The notes under the pieces: generated by a model
What the model was told of the DNA's origin: nothing
Seen by the model: the letters and a program-made list of their open reading frames with translations, nothing else
Database searches by the model: none
In this document: positions 23,761 through 33,005 of the stretch, piece by piece
Numbering within the stretch: position 1 is the stretch's first letter
Layout of the letters: each line of letters starts with the position of its first letter
Source: Eubacteriales bacterium
GTDB lineage: Bacteria; Bacillota; Clostridia; Lachnospirales; Lachnospiraceae
Reading direction: 5' to 3'
DNA: 64,000 bases
Assembly (NCBI GenBank): GCA_030524225.1
Contig: JAUNGV010000003.1
Location: forward strand, 1 to 64,000
Position numbers and translations under genes: made by a program

Positions 23761-24183
23761 ATGAAGAATCAATTAGAAAACAGCGTGATTTTCCCGAAGG
23801 GAGAAGTCAATCCGTTCGGACAGTTTTTCAGCGGAACTTCGTATCTCGCCATGCTCTCCACGGAGGGCGTCGGCATTGCCAATGTGACATTTGAGCCGGG
23901 CTGCCGGAACAACTGGCACGTTCACCACGCCAGCGAGGGAGGCGGACAGATCCTCCTGTGCACCGGCGGGGACGGCTGGTATCAGGAGTGGGGCAAACCC
24001 GCCAGAGCGCTTCACGCGGGCGATGTGGTCAATATCCCGCCGGAGGTAAAGCACTGGCACGGGGCGGCGAAGGATAGCTGGTTCGTGCATATCGCGGTAG
24101 AAGTACCGGGCAAAGAGAACTCCAACGAATGGCTGGAGCCGGTATCGGACGAGGACTATGACAAACTGAGTGCTGAGGGATGA
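23761..24183 (+). CDS. Cupin-domain protein
   Basis: A 140-residue single-domain cupin of the type often linked to carboxymuconolactone decarboxylase-like genes. Metal ligands are visible in motif 1 (NNWHVHHASEGGGQILLCTGG, about 44-64, giving two histidines and a downstream Gln/Glu) and motif 2 (PPEVKHWHGA, about 99-108). It probably binds a divalent metal and acts on or senses a small organic acid. It overlaps or abuts the flavodoxin gene that follows, so the cupin and two flavodoxins form an operon led by leader copy E. Confidence 0.85.
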   Translation: MKNQLENSVIFPKGEVNPFGQFFSGTSYLAMLSTEGVGIANVTFEPGCRNNWHVHHASEGGGQILLCTGGDGWYQEWGKPARALHAGDVVNIPPEVKHWHGAAKDSWFVHIAVEVPGKENSNEWLEPVSDEDYDKLSAEG

Positions 24184-24185
24184 GA

Positions 24186-25400
24186 ATGAAAAAGACAGTA
24201 CTGGCTTTTCTTTCCGCGGCAGCCGTCCTTGTACTGACGGCCTGCAGCGGTGCGCAGACGCAAAATGCGGCGCAGGAGACGACTGCGGCGGAGATCTCAG
24301 AATCGGAGGTGTCCGAAGCGGAAGCGTCTGAGGCAGAGGCGCCTGAATCGGGAAGCGGCGAAACGGAGGATATGGCGGAAACCGGCGCCGCAAATCTGGC
24401 AGAGGCGGAAACCGTCGGGGCGTCGGACGAGGCGACGGAACAGGCCGCTGAAAACACTGACAGCAAAACGCTGATCGTCTATTTTTCCAGATGGGGGAAT
24501 ACGGAGTATCCGGATGATGTGGACGCAACCACGTCGGCGAGCATTGTGGCGGATCAGGAAACCTTTGGAACAACGGAATATGTGGCGCGGATGATTCAGG
24601 AACGTGTGGGAGGGGATCTGCATTTGATTCAGACGCAGGAGCCCTATCCGACGGACTTTGACGAACTGCGGGATCAGAACCACGAGGAGATGGACGCGGG
24701 ATACCTGCCGGCGCTGACAGAGAGCGATCTGGATTTGTCGCGGTATGACACTGTATTTATCGGATATCCGATCTGGGCGACAGACGTGCCGCAGGCGGTG
24801 CTGTCGTTTCTGAATGAATATGATCTGTCCGGCAAGACGGTGATTCCTTTCTGTACGCATGACGGTTACGGCGCGGGAAGCAGCTACAGCACCATTGCGC
24901 AGGCATGCCCCGGCGCCAGCATGCTGGACGGGATTGCGATCGAGGCGTCGGATGTTCCGACGGCGCAGGAGAGCATTGCGGACTGGCTGCGCGAGCTTGG
25001 CTATGAGGAGACGGAAAACAGCAGCGCGGCGGAGAGTACACAGGCGCTTACCATCACGATCGGGGACACCGTTCTGGAAGGCGTGCTGTATGATACGGAA
25101 CTGGCGCAGGAAATTCAGGCGCATCTGCCTCTTACCGTATCCATGGTTGGATATGGCGGCAGGGAGTATTACGGCGGGATTGATTTTACGCCGGAACATA
25201 CAGAAGGGGGTCAGCTGTACTTTGAAAATGGTGATATTACCTATTGCAGTGCGAACAATACCATGGCGATCTTCTATGCGCAGACGGATCGTCCGAACCT
25301 GACGATGGAAGTGATCCCGATCGGGAAGGTCACTTCGGATCTGGCGGTTTTTGATACCATGGAGAGCCGGGAGGACATTACGTTCTCTCTGGCAGAGTAA
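24186..25400 (+). CDS. Lipoprotein with flavodoxin and cyclophilin-like domains
   Basis: A 404-residue predicted lipoprotein. The signal peptide ends in a lipobox LTAC with C20. An Ala/Glu-rich linker (about 21-90) precedes a flavodoxin-4-type domain (about 92-265; LIVYFSRWGNT phosphate loop, FIGYPIWATDVP, IPFCTHDGYGAGSS). A cyclophilin-like beta-barrel domain (about 285-403; ITIGDTVLEGVLYD, MVGYGGREYYGGID, MAIFYAQTD) follows. It should carry FMN outside the membrane. The ATG at 24186 has GAGGG 6 nt upstream; the ATG at 24180 overlaps the cupin stop. It belongs to the cupin operon and probably serves extracellular or cell-surface redox chemistry. Confidence 0.85.
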   Translation: MKKTVLAFLSAAAVLVLTACSGAQTQNAAQETTAAEISESEVSEAEASEAEAPESGSGETEDMAETGAANLAEAETVGASDEATEQAAENTDSKTLIVYFSRWGNTEYPDDVDATTSASIVADQETFGTTEYVARMIQERVGGDLHLIQTQEPYPTDFDELRDQNHEEMDAGYLPALTESDLDLSRYDTVFIGYPIWATDVPQAVLSFLNEYDLSGKTVIPFCTHDGYGAGSSYSTIAQACPGASMLDGIAIEASDVPTAQESIADWLRELGYEETENSSAAESTQALTITIGDTVLEGVLYDTELAQEIQAHLPLTVSMVGYGGREYYGGIDFTPEHTEGGQLYFENGDITYCSANNTMAIFYAQTDRPNLTMEVIPIGKVTSDLAVFDTMESREDITFSLAE

Positions 25401-25422
25401 ACAAGAAGGAGGAATTCCATTG

Positions 25423-26223
25423 ATGAGAAAAGCAATAGTGGCACTGATGGCACTGACAATGGCGGCAGCTCTGACCGCCTGCTCCGGCAGCGCGCAGACG
25501 CAGAGCAGCACGGCACAGACGCAGGCAGCAGCGGGAGAGACGGAAACTACGGCTGAGGCGGAAACGGCGGCCGAGGCGGAAACCACAAGCAAGACGGAGA
25601 CGGCGACCGAAGCGGAAACCAACGCGGCAGATGCTGACGCGGCAGCGGAAGCCGGCACTACGGCAGAGGAAAATGCACAGACGGCAGAAACGGCGGAAGA
25701 TGCTGCGGCGGAGAACACATCAGAAAGCGGCAGCAATGTTCTGGTCGCTTATTTCTCGGCAACGAATACCACAGAAGGGGTTGCGGAGGAAATTGCAGGG
25801 AGTCTGGGCGCGGATCTGTATGAGATCGTCTCGGCAGAGCCCTATACGGACGCGGATCTGAACTACAACGACGACAACAGCCGTTCCACCATCGAGATGA
25901 ACGACCCGTCCTCCCGTCCGGAGATCTCCGGCTCCGTGGAAAACATGGAGCAGTATGACATCGTATTCATCGGCTATCCGATCTGGTGGGGAGAAGCGCC
26001 GAGGATCGTGAGCACCTTTATGGAGAGCTATGATTTCGCAGGGAAGACGATTATCCCGTTCTGCACCTCCGGCGGAAGCGGCGTAGGTTCCAGCGCCTCC
26101 AATCTGGAGGAACTGACAGAGGGAGCTACCTGGCTGTCCGGGACGAGACTGAGCGGAAGCGCTTCCCATGAGGATATTGTCGAGTGGGTGAACGGACTGG
26201 GATTGGGGATCACGGCGGAGTGA
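25423..26223 (+). CDS. Lipoprotein flavodoxin with repetitive acidic linker
   Basis: A 266-residue predicted lipoprotein (lipobox LTAC, C20). Residues about 24-103 are an imperfect repeat of A-E-(A/T)-E-T units, an extended linker from the membrane. A flavodoxin domain fills about 105-265 (VLVAYFSATNTTEGVAEEIAG phosphate loop shown up to the second helix; FIGYPIWWGEAPRI; IIPFCTSGGSGVGSS). GGAGG lies 9 nt before the ATG. It is paralogous to the flavodoxin half of the previous gene. The DNA repeats of GCGGAAAC type in the linker could vary in number by slippage. Confidence 0.88.
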   Translation: MRKAIVALMALTMAAALTACSGSAQTQSSTAQTQAAAGETETTAEAETAAEAETTSKTETATEAETNAADADAAAEAGTTAEENAQTAETAEDAAAENTSESGSNVLVAYFSATNTTEGVAEEIAGSLGADLYEIVSAEPYTDADLNYNDDNSRSTIEMNDPSSRPEISGSVENMEQYDIVFIGYPIWWGEAPRIVSTFMESYDFAGKTIIPFCTSGGSGVGSSASNLEELTEGATWLSGTRLSGSASHEDIVEWVNGLGLGITAE

Positions 26224-26252
26224 TTGTTTTTTCCGGCGGCTTCATGATAAGA

Positions 26253-26281
26253 TGACACTAACAAAGATAAAGGTGGTGTCA
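26253..26281. promoter_or_regulatory. Inverted repeat TGACAC...GTGTCA before the LysR gene
   Basis: Six-base arms 17 nt apart, just before the LysR ribosome binding site. Could be an autoregulatory LysR site, but its position so close to the start is unusual. Confidence 0.3.
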
Positions 26282-26288
26282 TAGATTT

Positions 26289-27176
26289 ATGGAGATACGT
26301 ACACTTCGCTATTTTCTGGCAGTTGTCCGGGAAGAGAGCATCACCAGGGCGGCGGACGTCCTGCACATCACCCAGCCGACGCTGAGCCGTCAGCTGGCGC
26401 AGATGGAGGAGGAAATGGGCGTCCGCCTGCTTGAGCGCGGGACAAGGAAGATTTCCCTGACCAACGAGGGGCTGCTGCTGCGCAGAAGAGCCGAGGAGAT
26501 TCTGGAACTGGTCGATAAGACGGAGAAGGAACTGATCGAGCAGGAGGAAGCGGTGGAAGGCACGGTGACCATCGGATGCGGAGATCTGGCCGCTGTGCAG
26601 ATGCTGCCGGATATTTTCCGCACCTTTCATGAGCGGCATCCCAATGTGACCTTCGAGTTATACACGGCGACGGCCGATCATGTGCGCGAGTGGATGGAGC
26701 GCGGTCTGACGGACGTGGGACTTCTGCTGGAACCGGTCAATATGGAGAAGTATGATTTTATCCGGATGAACCGGCAGGAACAGTGGGTGGTCGCCATGCA
26801 TCCGGATTCTCCGCTGGCCGCCCTGCCCCATGTGACTCCGGCGGATTTAAGAGGGCTGCCGCTGATCCTGCCCCGCAGGCTCGACGTGCAGAGCGAACTG
26901 GTACACTGGTTCGGGGACGAATACGAGAATCTGAATGTGATGTTCACCGCGAATCTCCCTTCCAACAGTTCCATTATGGCATACAGCAAGCTGGCGTATT
27001 CCATCGTCATACTGGGATCGCTGGCTTTCTGGGATCCGTCGAAGGTGACATACCGGCCGCTCTATCCGGAACTGAAGGCGAGCAGTGTGCTGGCATGGAA
27101 GCGGCGTCAGCCTTTCGGACTGGCGGCGTCCAAATTTATCGAGCATCTGAAGCATGCGTTTCAGACAGAAGAATAA
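26289..27176 (+). CDS. LysR-family transcriptional regulator
   Basis: A 295-residue LysR protein: winged helix-turn-helix at 1-60 (EIRTLRYFLAVVREESITRAA, ITQPTLSRQLAQMEEEMG), linker helix, then a type 2 periplasmic-binding-like effector domain (about 88-290). It follows the flavodoxin genes on the same strand and precedes a strong terminator at 27203. It probably regulates the cupin-flavodoxin operon in response to a small aromatic or acid effector. AAAGGTGG is a weak ribosome binding site. Confidence 0.9.
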   Translation: MEIRTLRYFLAVVREESITRAADVLHITQPTLSRQLAQMEEEMGVRLLERGTRKISLTNEGLLLRRRAEEILELVDKTEKELIEQEEAVEGTVTIGCGDLAAVQMLPDIFRTFHERHPNVTFELYTATADHVREWMERGLTDVGLLLEPVNMEKYDFIRMNRQEQWVVAMHPDSPLAALPHVTPADLRGLPLILPRRLDVQSELVHWFGDEYENLNVMFTANLPSNSSIMAYSKLAYSIVILGSLAFWDPSKVTYRPLYPELKASSVLAWKRRQPFGLAASKFIEHLKHAFQTEE

Positions 27177-27202
27177 AGAGAGTATGGCGGAAGAAGCAGA
27201 GA

Positions 27203-27242
27203 GCCCTCGGTGAAAGGAGAATGTTCCTTTCACCGGGGGCTT
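27203..27242 (+). terminator. Terminator after the LysR gene
   Basis: GCCCTCGGTGAAAGGA and TCCTTTCACCGGGGGC pair nearly perfectly around GAATGT; followed by TTCGTT. It ends the flavodoxin-LysR region. Confidence 0.75.
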
Positions 27243-27436
27243 CGTTGTGTGCCCGGCGGCGTACGTTTCTAACGGGTGCAAGTCCTGAATTCGCCCGGCA
27301 GTGGCGTTTTGACAAAGCCTATGCTTTCGGAGCATGAATCAGCGATAAAAACCAAGTATTTGAGTTAGAATGTAGTCTCTCCTATAATCAGGATAACAGG
27401 ATAACAAGAAAATTAAGAGCAAGGGGGAGACATACC

Positions 27437-28861
27437 ATGAACATTACAGTGGCATGGGAGGACGTCATCAGCGTCCTGACACAGATTTCAGCGTATCTGC
27501 TGGTGATCGGAACCGCGCTGATTGCGCTGATCGTCCTTAAAGAAAACTGAACGTATTCGGCTGGTCCTCCACCAATCCGATTTACGGAGGAACCGGTTCC
27601 GGTACCGTGGATACCAGCACGGTCGTGAGCCTGCTGGACGGTCTGGAGAACGCCGGATTCGAGTTGAATGACAGCTTATCCGAACTGTACACGGAATACA
27701 GAGCGGACCGGCCGGTGGTGAGTATCAATGACGGGCAGGAGTGGACGCTGCCGGAGGTGCCGGCCGCACAGTACAGCGTCGCAGAAACCGTTGTCTACGG
27801 GGAGGAGAATCCGAGAAGCAGCGATGAGACGGCGGCGGTCAATCGTCTTGATTTTGCCAGAGGGGAAGTCACCTATCTGTCAAGAGCCGATGGGTTCGCC
27901 AACTATGAGGAGGCAACGGCGGCGCCCCTTGATTATGAGGTAAAAGAAACGGTAGAGGCCCATGGGACGTATGATCCGGCGGCGCACGATAATCCGGATG
28001 ACGAGATGCCGGCGACAGGCGCAAGGAATGGGCTGACGCTTGCAGATCTGCTCGGAGCTGCTGATTGCCCAGACGTGGAATGTGGAGCTGGCCTATGCGG
28101 CGGGAGACGGCATCAGCAGGGAACTGGAGGACTTCGGTTTTGACGGATGGTACGGTCCGTCCATGAATCTGCATCGGAGCGCTTTTGGCGGACGGGATTT
28201 TGAATATTATTCCGAGGACGGCGTGTTGAGCGCGCAGATGGCAATGGCGGAAGCGCAGGCGGCGGTGGACCACAATATCTATCCGTATCTGAAGCATTTT
28301 ATTCTGAATGAGCAGGAGATCAACCGCAACGCTCTCCTGTGCACCTGGTTTACAGAGCAGTCCCTGAGAGAACTGTATGCGAAACCGTTTGAGGCCTGTG
28401 TCAAGGCAAATCTGGACGGAGCGCTGGCGATTATGTCCTCCTACAATTTCCTGGGAACGACATGGACGGCGGAGAGCAGGGATCTTCTTTACGGAATTCT
28501 TCGTGAGGAGTGGGGCTTCCGGGGAATGGTGCTCTCCGACTATTTCGGAAACTACGGTTACATGGATGCGGACAGAGCTGTGCGCGGCGGCACGGATATC
28601 ATGCTGGGAACGGCCGGAAACGACGCGGTGATGACGGATCTGAGCGCGACCTCTGTACTGGCAATGCGGCAGGCGGCAAAGAATATCCTGTATACGGTTG
28701 TCAACAGCGGAGCGTATGACGATTATGTTCCGGGAGCGATTCCGGACTGGAAGAAGATTCTGTATGGCGCAGACGCGGCGCTGGGGGCGGTATGGATCGC
28801 TCTGGAAGCGGCAGCTGTGATCTCCTACCGGAAAAAGGTAGAGAGAAAAGCGGATCGGTAA
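27437..28861 (+). pseudogene. Broken membrane-anchored, domain-permuted GH3 beta-glucosidase
   Basis: Remnant of a GH3 enzyme of the type with an N-terminal membrane helix, then the alpha/beta and Fn3-type domains, and the TIM barrel last. Segment 1 (27437-27550) is 37 codons with one transmembrane helix and ends in TGA. Segment 2 (from about 27544, shifted frame) carries KLNVFGW followed by YGGTGSGTVD and related GH3_C sequence to about 28030. Segment 3 (28040-28861) is the catalytic barrel with NLHRSAFGGRDFEYYSED, KHFILNEQE, the nucleophile aspartate in VLSDYFGNYG, and a terminal membrane helix. Much of the sandwich domain is missing at the second junction. Frameshift plus internal deletion make it non-functional. 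Confidence 0.85.
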
Positions 28862-28879
28862 AGAGCAGGGGGGAACCGT

Positions 28880-29227
28880 ATGACTTTGCAGGAGGCAAGC
28901 AGCCGTTTTCATCTGGATATGGGTGATTTGCGGCTTTGTGAAAAGAATGAACTGTTCAGCGGCAGCAGAAATGAATGCGGTGAGATGGATTATCCGGAGG
29001 CGGAGCTGCAGCGGGTGATACCGTTTCTGTTTCTCCTGAAAGCAGGGATGTCAATGGAGAAGTTAAAAGAGTTCACCGCAGGGCAGGAAAACGGGGCACG
29101 GAGCGGGGAGGAACAGATCAGGCTGCTCCGAAGATGCCGCTCCCGGCTGCTGGATGATCTTCACGGCAAACAGCAGCTGCTGGATCAGCTGGACTATCTG
29201 ATTTATGAGAAAAAGAAACAGGGATGA
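28880..29227 (+). CDS. MerR-like regulator (short, degenerate DNA-binding domain)
   Basis: A 115-residue protein: an N-terminal MerR-like segment (MTLQEASSRFHLDMGDLRLCEKNELF, with the following DYPEAELQRVIPFLFLLKAGMSMEKLKEFT) and a C-terminal coiled-coil-like helix. The DNA-binding wing is weakly conserved. It is directly upstream of a broken aldo-keto reductase gene and overlaps its upstream frame, an arrangement typical of MerR-controlled oxidoreductases. It may be losing its target. GGGGG precedes the ATG by 6 nt. Confidence 0.65.
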   Translation: MTLQEASSRFHLDMGDLRLCEKNELFSGSRNECGEMDYPEAELQRVIPFLFLLKAGMSMEKLKEFTAGQENGARSGEEQIRLLRRCRSRLLDDLHGKQQLLDQLDYLIYEKKKQG

Positions 29228-29277
29228 GGGCGATGTTCCCGCGGGAATGTCGGCGGCAGGATGGAAGGAGAGGGAGA

Positions 29278-30085
29278 ATGGAATACAGGAAATTACCGTA
29301 CGGGGAAGAGAGAATCAGCGTGCTCGGGATGGGAACTAGTTCCATCGGCGCGGCCGGGGAGCGGGAAATCGAGTCGGTCATGGCGCTGGCGCTGGAAAAC
29401 GGGATCAATTACTTTGATATGGCTTCCGCTGACGCAGCACCGTTTCCGGCTTTCGGACGGGCGCTGGCCGGACGGAGAAAGGATGTTCAGTATCAATCCG
29501 GCGTACGATTACCAGAAAGAAGGGGAATACGCAATCGGCGGGGTAGAGGAGCGCCAGAACCTGTACCGCCGCTGTGTGGCGGAGGGAATCGGCATTTCCG
29601 TCATGAAGCCGTTTTCGGGCGGGCAGCTTCTGAGCGCCAGCACCTCGCCGTTTGGCAAGGCGCTGACCGAGTACCAGTGTATCCAGTACGCGCTGGATAA
29701 ACCGGGCGTTATGACTGTCCTGCCGGGCGTGCGCAGCTGCGCCGATTTAAAACGCATTCTGGGCTTTGTCAACACTGCTCCGGAGGAAAAGGACTATTCT
29801 GTGCTGGGCACCTTCACCCCGCAGGAGGCGTCGGGCGTGTGCGTCTACTGCAATCACTGCCAGCCCTGTCCGGCCGGTCTGGATGTGGGCCTGATTAATA
29901 AATATTATGATTTGAGTCAGGCGGGCGACGAGCTGGCAAGGAGCCATTACAGCAATCTGCAGAAGAAAGCGGAGGACTGCGTCGGATGCGGACACTGCGA
30001 CCAGCGCTGTCCATTCCATGTGGAGCAGGTGGAACGGATGCGGCAGATTCGCGATTATTTCGGGAATTTGTCTGATCCGGTATGA
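29278..30085 (+). pseudogene. Aldo-keto reductase with C-terminal 4Fe-4S domain, internally deleted
   Basis: The first ~70 codons (EYRKLPYGEERISVLGMGTS, ENGINYFDMASADAAPFPAFGRALAGRRKDV) are followed, after a frame change near 29482, by the normal second half: SINPAYDYQKEGEYA, ISVMKPFSGGQLL and a bacterial-ferredoxin-type cysteine cluster CVYCNHCQPCP and CVGCGHCDQRCP. Roughly 100 residues of the barrel, including the catalytic Lys/His region, are missing at the junction. The deletion also shifts the frame, so no intact enzyme is made. Confidence 0.85.
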
Positions 30086-30165
30086 TATTGATCTGTATTT
30101 TCAGGCGAGGATGGATCCCGCGGTGGAGCCACTCCGGCACAGCTGTCTGCGGCGCGTTTTGTCTC

Positions 30166-30212
30166 TTGACAGAGCGCGCCGTTTGTTTTATTTTTATTTA
30201 TAACAGCGTTAT
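30166..30212 (+). promoter_or_regulatory. Promoter and palindrome before the TetR/ABC exporter operon
   Basis: TTGACA (30166-30171), 17 nt, TATTTT (30189-30194). A palindrome ATAAC-AGC-GTTAT (30200-30212) covers the likely transcription start, suitable for autorepression by the TetR product. Confidence 0.65.
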
Positions 30213-30243
30213 GAAACTATGTTTTGAAACAGGAGATGCAGAC

Positions 30244-30945
30244 ATGGCAAAGCAGGTGGCAGGGGTGTCCGAGAGGGTGCTGGCGTGCGCGAAGGAGGAA
30301 TTTCTGGAGAAGGGGTATCTGGACGCCTCGCTCCGGACGATCGCGGCGCGGGCACAGACGACGACGGGATCTATTTATACGAGATTTCATGACAAGGAGG
30401 GGCTGTTCGCGGCGATTGTCAATCCGGTGGCGCAGGAATTCCGGAAGCGTTTTCTCGAGGTTCAGGTGACGTTCCATCAGATGGACGCGCAGACGCAGAA
30501 AGAGCAGGTCTACGAGTATTCGGGCGATGGCATGATGGAGATGCTCGATTATATTTACGATCACTTTGACGAGTTCCGCATTCTGCTGGACGCGTCCTAC
30601 GGCACGGCGTACCAGCACTTTGTGGAGGAGCTGATCCGGATCGAGGAATACTATACCTACCGGTATATGGAGACGATTGGCTGTCAGAGCGTGACGAGCG
30701 GACAGGTCACCCGCGAATTCCTCCACATGGTGACGACGGCGTACTACGAGAGTCTGTTCGAGGTGGTGCGTCACCGGATGGAGCGGGAGCAGGCGCGGCG
30801 CTATGTCAGGATGCTATCCAGGTATCACAGCGCCGGATTCGACACCCTGTTCTATCCGGAGCCGGAGGAAGAGTCCCAGAGCAAAGGAGAGGGGCCGGAC
30901 GTGATTGGCAGAGGCGATGCGGAGCGTGGAGAGCGCCGGATATGA
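30244..30945 (+). CDS. TetR-family regulator of the ABC exporter
   Basis: A 233-residue TetR protein. The helix-turn-helix is at about 10-55 (VSERVLACAKEEFLEKGYLDAS, TIAARAQTTTGSIYTRFHDKEGLF). The long C-terminal domain ends in an acidic, disordered tail. The ATG at 30244 has AGGAG 8 nt upstream. It is the first gene of a co-directional set with two ABC half-transporters and probably represses the whole unit through the palindrome at 30200. Confidence 0.88.
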   Translation: MAKQVAGVSERVLACAKEEFLEKGYLDASLRTIAARAQTTTGSIYTRFHDKEGLFAAIVNPVAQEFRKRFLEVQVTFHQMDAQTQKEQVYEYSGDGMMEMLDYIYDHFDEFRILLDASYGTAYQHFVEELIRIEEYYTYRYMETIGCQSVTSGQVTREFLHMVTTAYYESLFEVVRHRMEREQARRYVRMLSRYHSAGFDTLFYPEPEEESQSKGEGPDVIGRGDAERGERRI

Positions 30946-31070
30946 TTCGCGCGGGCCCCGCGGAGGCGATGGCCGGAGCCGTTTTGGTTCCGGCTGATTG
31001 ACAGGAGAGGAGTTAGCGATATCTAATCGCGAGAATAGGAAATCATACATCTGGAAAGGGAGGAGCTTTT

Positions 31071-33005
31071 ATGCAGACAAAACAGCAAAGTCCACTGCTT
31101 CGGATCTGGGAGATGGGAGAGAGCGGACATCCGGGACTGATCCGCTCCATGATTTCGGCGGCGGCCGGTGTCCTGTGCGGCATGCTGCCGTATCTGGCGG
31201 CGGCGCAGATCATCATCGGGCTGCTCTCAGGTGTTCGGGAGGGAGGTTATTACCTGCGCTTCCTGCTTCTGGCGCTGATCGGGTACGGGCTGCGCACGGT
31301 GCTCTATGCGCTGGCGCTCTCGATGTCCCACCGCGCCACCTTCTCCATTCTGAAGGAGCTGCGGATCCGGATTCTGGAGAAGCTGCCGAGAATGCCGCTC
31401 GGTACGATCATGGATACTTCCAGCGGCAGACTCAAGCAGATTATCGTCGATCAGGTGGAGGGGATGGAGCGCACGCTGGCGCATCTTCTGCCGGAGATGA
31501 CGGCCAATCTGCTGGGGCCGCTGGCGATTCTGGTTTATCTCTTCGTGCTGGACTGGCGGATGGCGCTGGCGGCGCTCGTTTCGATTCCGATTGGTTTTTC
31601 CTTTATGATGCTTGTCATGCGGGGCTATAGCGAGGATTACGAGGGCTCCGTGCGCGTCTCGCAGGAGATGAACCGCTCGATCATCGAGTACATCGGCGGT
31701 ATCGAGGTCATCAAGGCGTTTAATCAGGGGCAGAATTCCTATGCCAGATTTGCAGGCAGCGTCCGGGCGAACGCGCAGTACTTCTATGACTGGATGAAGC
31801 GGTGTCAGTTCCCGATGTCGCTGGCCTATGCGGTCGCTCCGGCAACAGGGATCACGGTGCTTCCGGTCGGCTGGTTCCTGTATCAGAGCGGGAGCCTGCC
31901 GGCGGATACCTTTATCACAACGGTGATTCTCTCGCTGGGGATCGTCGGGCCGCTGATCGCCGCGATGTCTTTTATTGACAATCTGGCCAAGATCGGGACG
32001 ACGGTCAGCGAGATTGACGGCATCCTGAGCGGACAGGAGCAGGTGCACCGCGGTATGCGGCAGAATCAGGAACGAGGCAGTCATTCCGGAGGGGGCAGCG
32101 TCGGGAGACAGGGAATTTCGGGAGGCAAAGCGCCCGCCTTCTCTCCCGCTATCGAGGTCTCTCACGTCTCCTTCGGCTACCATGAGGGCAAAGAGATCCT
32201 GCACGATGTGAGCCTCTCGATTCCGGCGGGATCGCTGACGGCTTTTGTTGGCCCCTCCGGCGGCGGGAAGTCCACGATTGCCAAGCTGATCGCCGGATTC
32301 TGGGATGTGGAACAGGGAGAGATCCGTCTGGGCGGCGTGCCGGAGAAAGAGATACCGCTGGAGCAGCTCTACGCGCAGGTGGCGTTCGTCTCGCAGGACA
32401 ACTACCTCTTTGACGATACGGTGCGCGAGAATATCCGCATGGGACGGACAGGCGCGACGGATGCGGAGGTGGAGGATGTCGCCAGGGCGGCGGGCTGCGA
32501 CTCGTTTATCCGGGCGCTGGACAAAGGGTATGAGACCCGTGTCGGGGGCGGCGGCGCCCATCTCTCCGGCGGTGAGAGACAGCGCATCGCAATTGCCCGG
32601 GCGATGTTAAAGGACGCGCCCATCGTGATCCTCGACGAGGCGACCGCCTACATGGATCCCGAGAACGAGGCGCTGATGCAGGAGGCGGTGGGACGACTGA
32701 TCGCAGGGAAAACAGTGATTGTGATCGCGCACCGTCTCTCCACGATCACCGGAGCGGATCAGATCTTCGTCGTCCGGGACGGGCAGATCGAGGCGCACGG
32801 CGCGCATGAGGAACTGCTGCACAGCTGCCCACTGTACGCGGATATGTGGAGAGCGCACCGCGGGACGGCAGAAGAGGAAGGGGCAGACGGCCGCACCGCA
32901 GCAGAACAGACCGGACCAGGAAAGGATCACGTGAGCGCCGGTTTGCGGGAGCAGAACAGGAAGGAGATATTCACAGCGGAAGAGGAGGGCAACCGTCATG
33001 CTTAA
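31071..33005 (+). CDS. ABC exporter half-transporter 1 (membrane domain plus ATPase)
   Basis: A 644-residue type IV ABC exporter subunit. A six-helix membrane domain (about 20-310) is followed by a low-complexity G/S/Q-rich linker (about 325-350) and an ATPase domain. Walker A GPSGGGKST starts at residue 394, the signature LSGGE at 498, Walker B IVILDEAT near 518, and the H-loop is AHR. A charged tail of about 40 residues follows. It overlaps the next gene by eight bases, so the two probably form a heterodimer. GGGAGGAG precedes the ATG. Substrate unknown; TetR control suggests a toxic compound or peptide. Confidence 0.92.
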   Translation: MQTKQQSPLLRIWEMGESGHPGLIRSMISAAAGVLCGMLPYLAAAQIIIGLLSGVREGGYYLRFLLLALIGYGLRTVLYALALSMSHRATFSILKELRIRILEKLPRMPLGTIMDTSSGRLKQIIVDQVEGMERTLAHLLPEMTANLLGPLAILVYLFVLDWRMALAALVSIPIGFSFMMLVMRGYSEDYEGSVRVSQEMNRSIIEYIGGIEVIKAFNQGQNSYARFAGSVRANAQYFYDWMKRCQFPMSLAYAVAPATGITVLPVGWFLYQSGSLPADTFITTVILSLGIVGPLIAAMSFIDNLAKIGTTVSEIDGILSGQEQVHRGMRQNQERGSHSGGGSVGRQGISGGKAPAFSPAIEVSHVSFGYHEGKEILHDVSLSIPAGSLTAFVGPSGGGKSTIAKLIAGFWDVEQGEIRLGGVPEKEIPLEQLYAQVAFVSQDNYLFDDTVRENIRMGRTGATDAEVEDVARAAGCDSFIRALDKGYETRVGGGGAHLSGGERQRIAIARAMLKDAPIVILDEATAYMDPENEALMQEAVGRLIAGKTVIVIAHRLSTITGADQIFVVRDGQIEAHGAHEELLHSCPLYADMWRAHRGTAEEEGADGRTAAEQTGPGKDHVSAGLREQNRKEIFTAEEEGNRHA

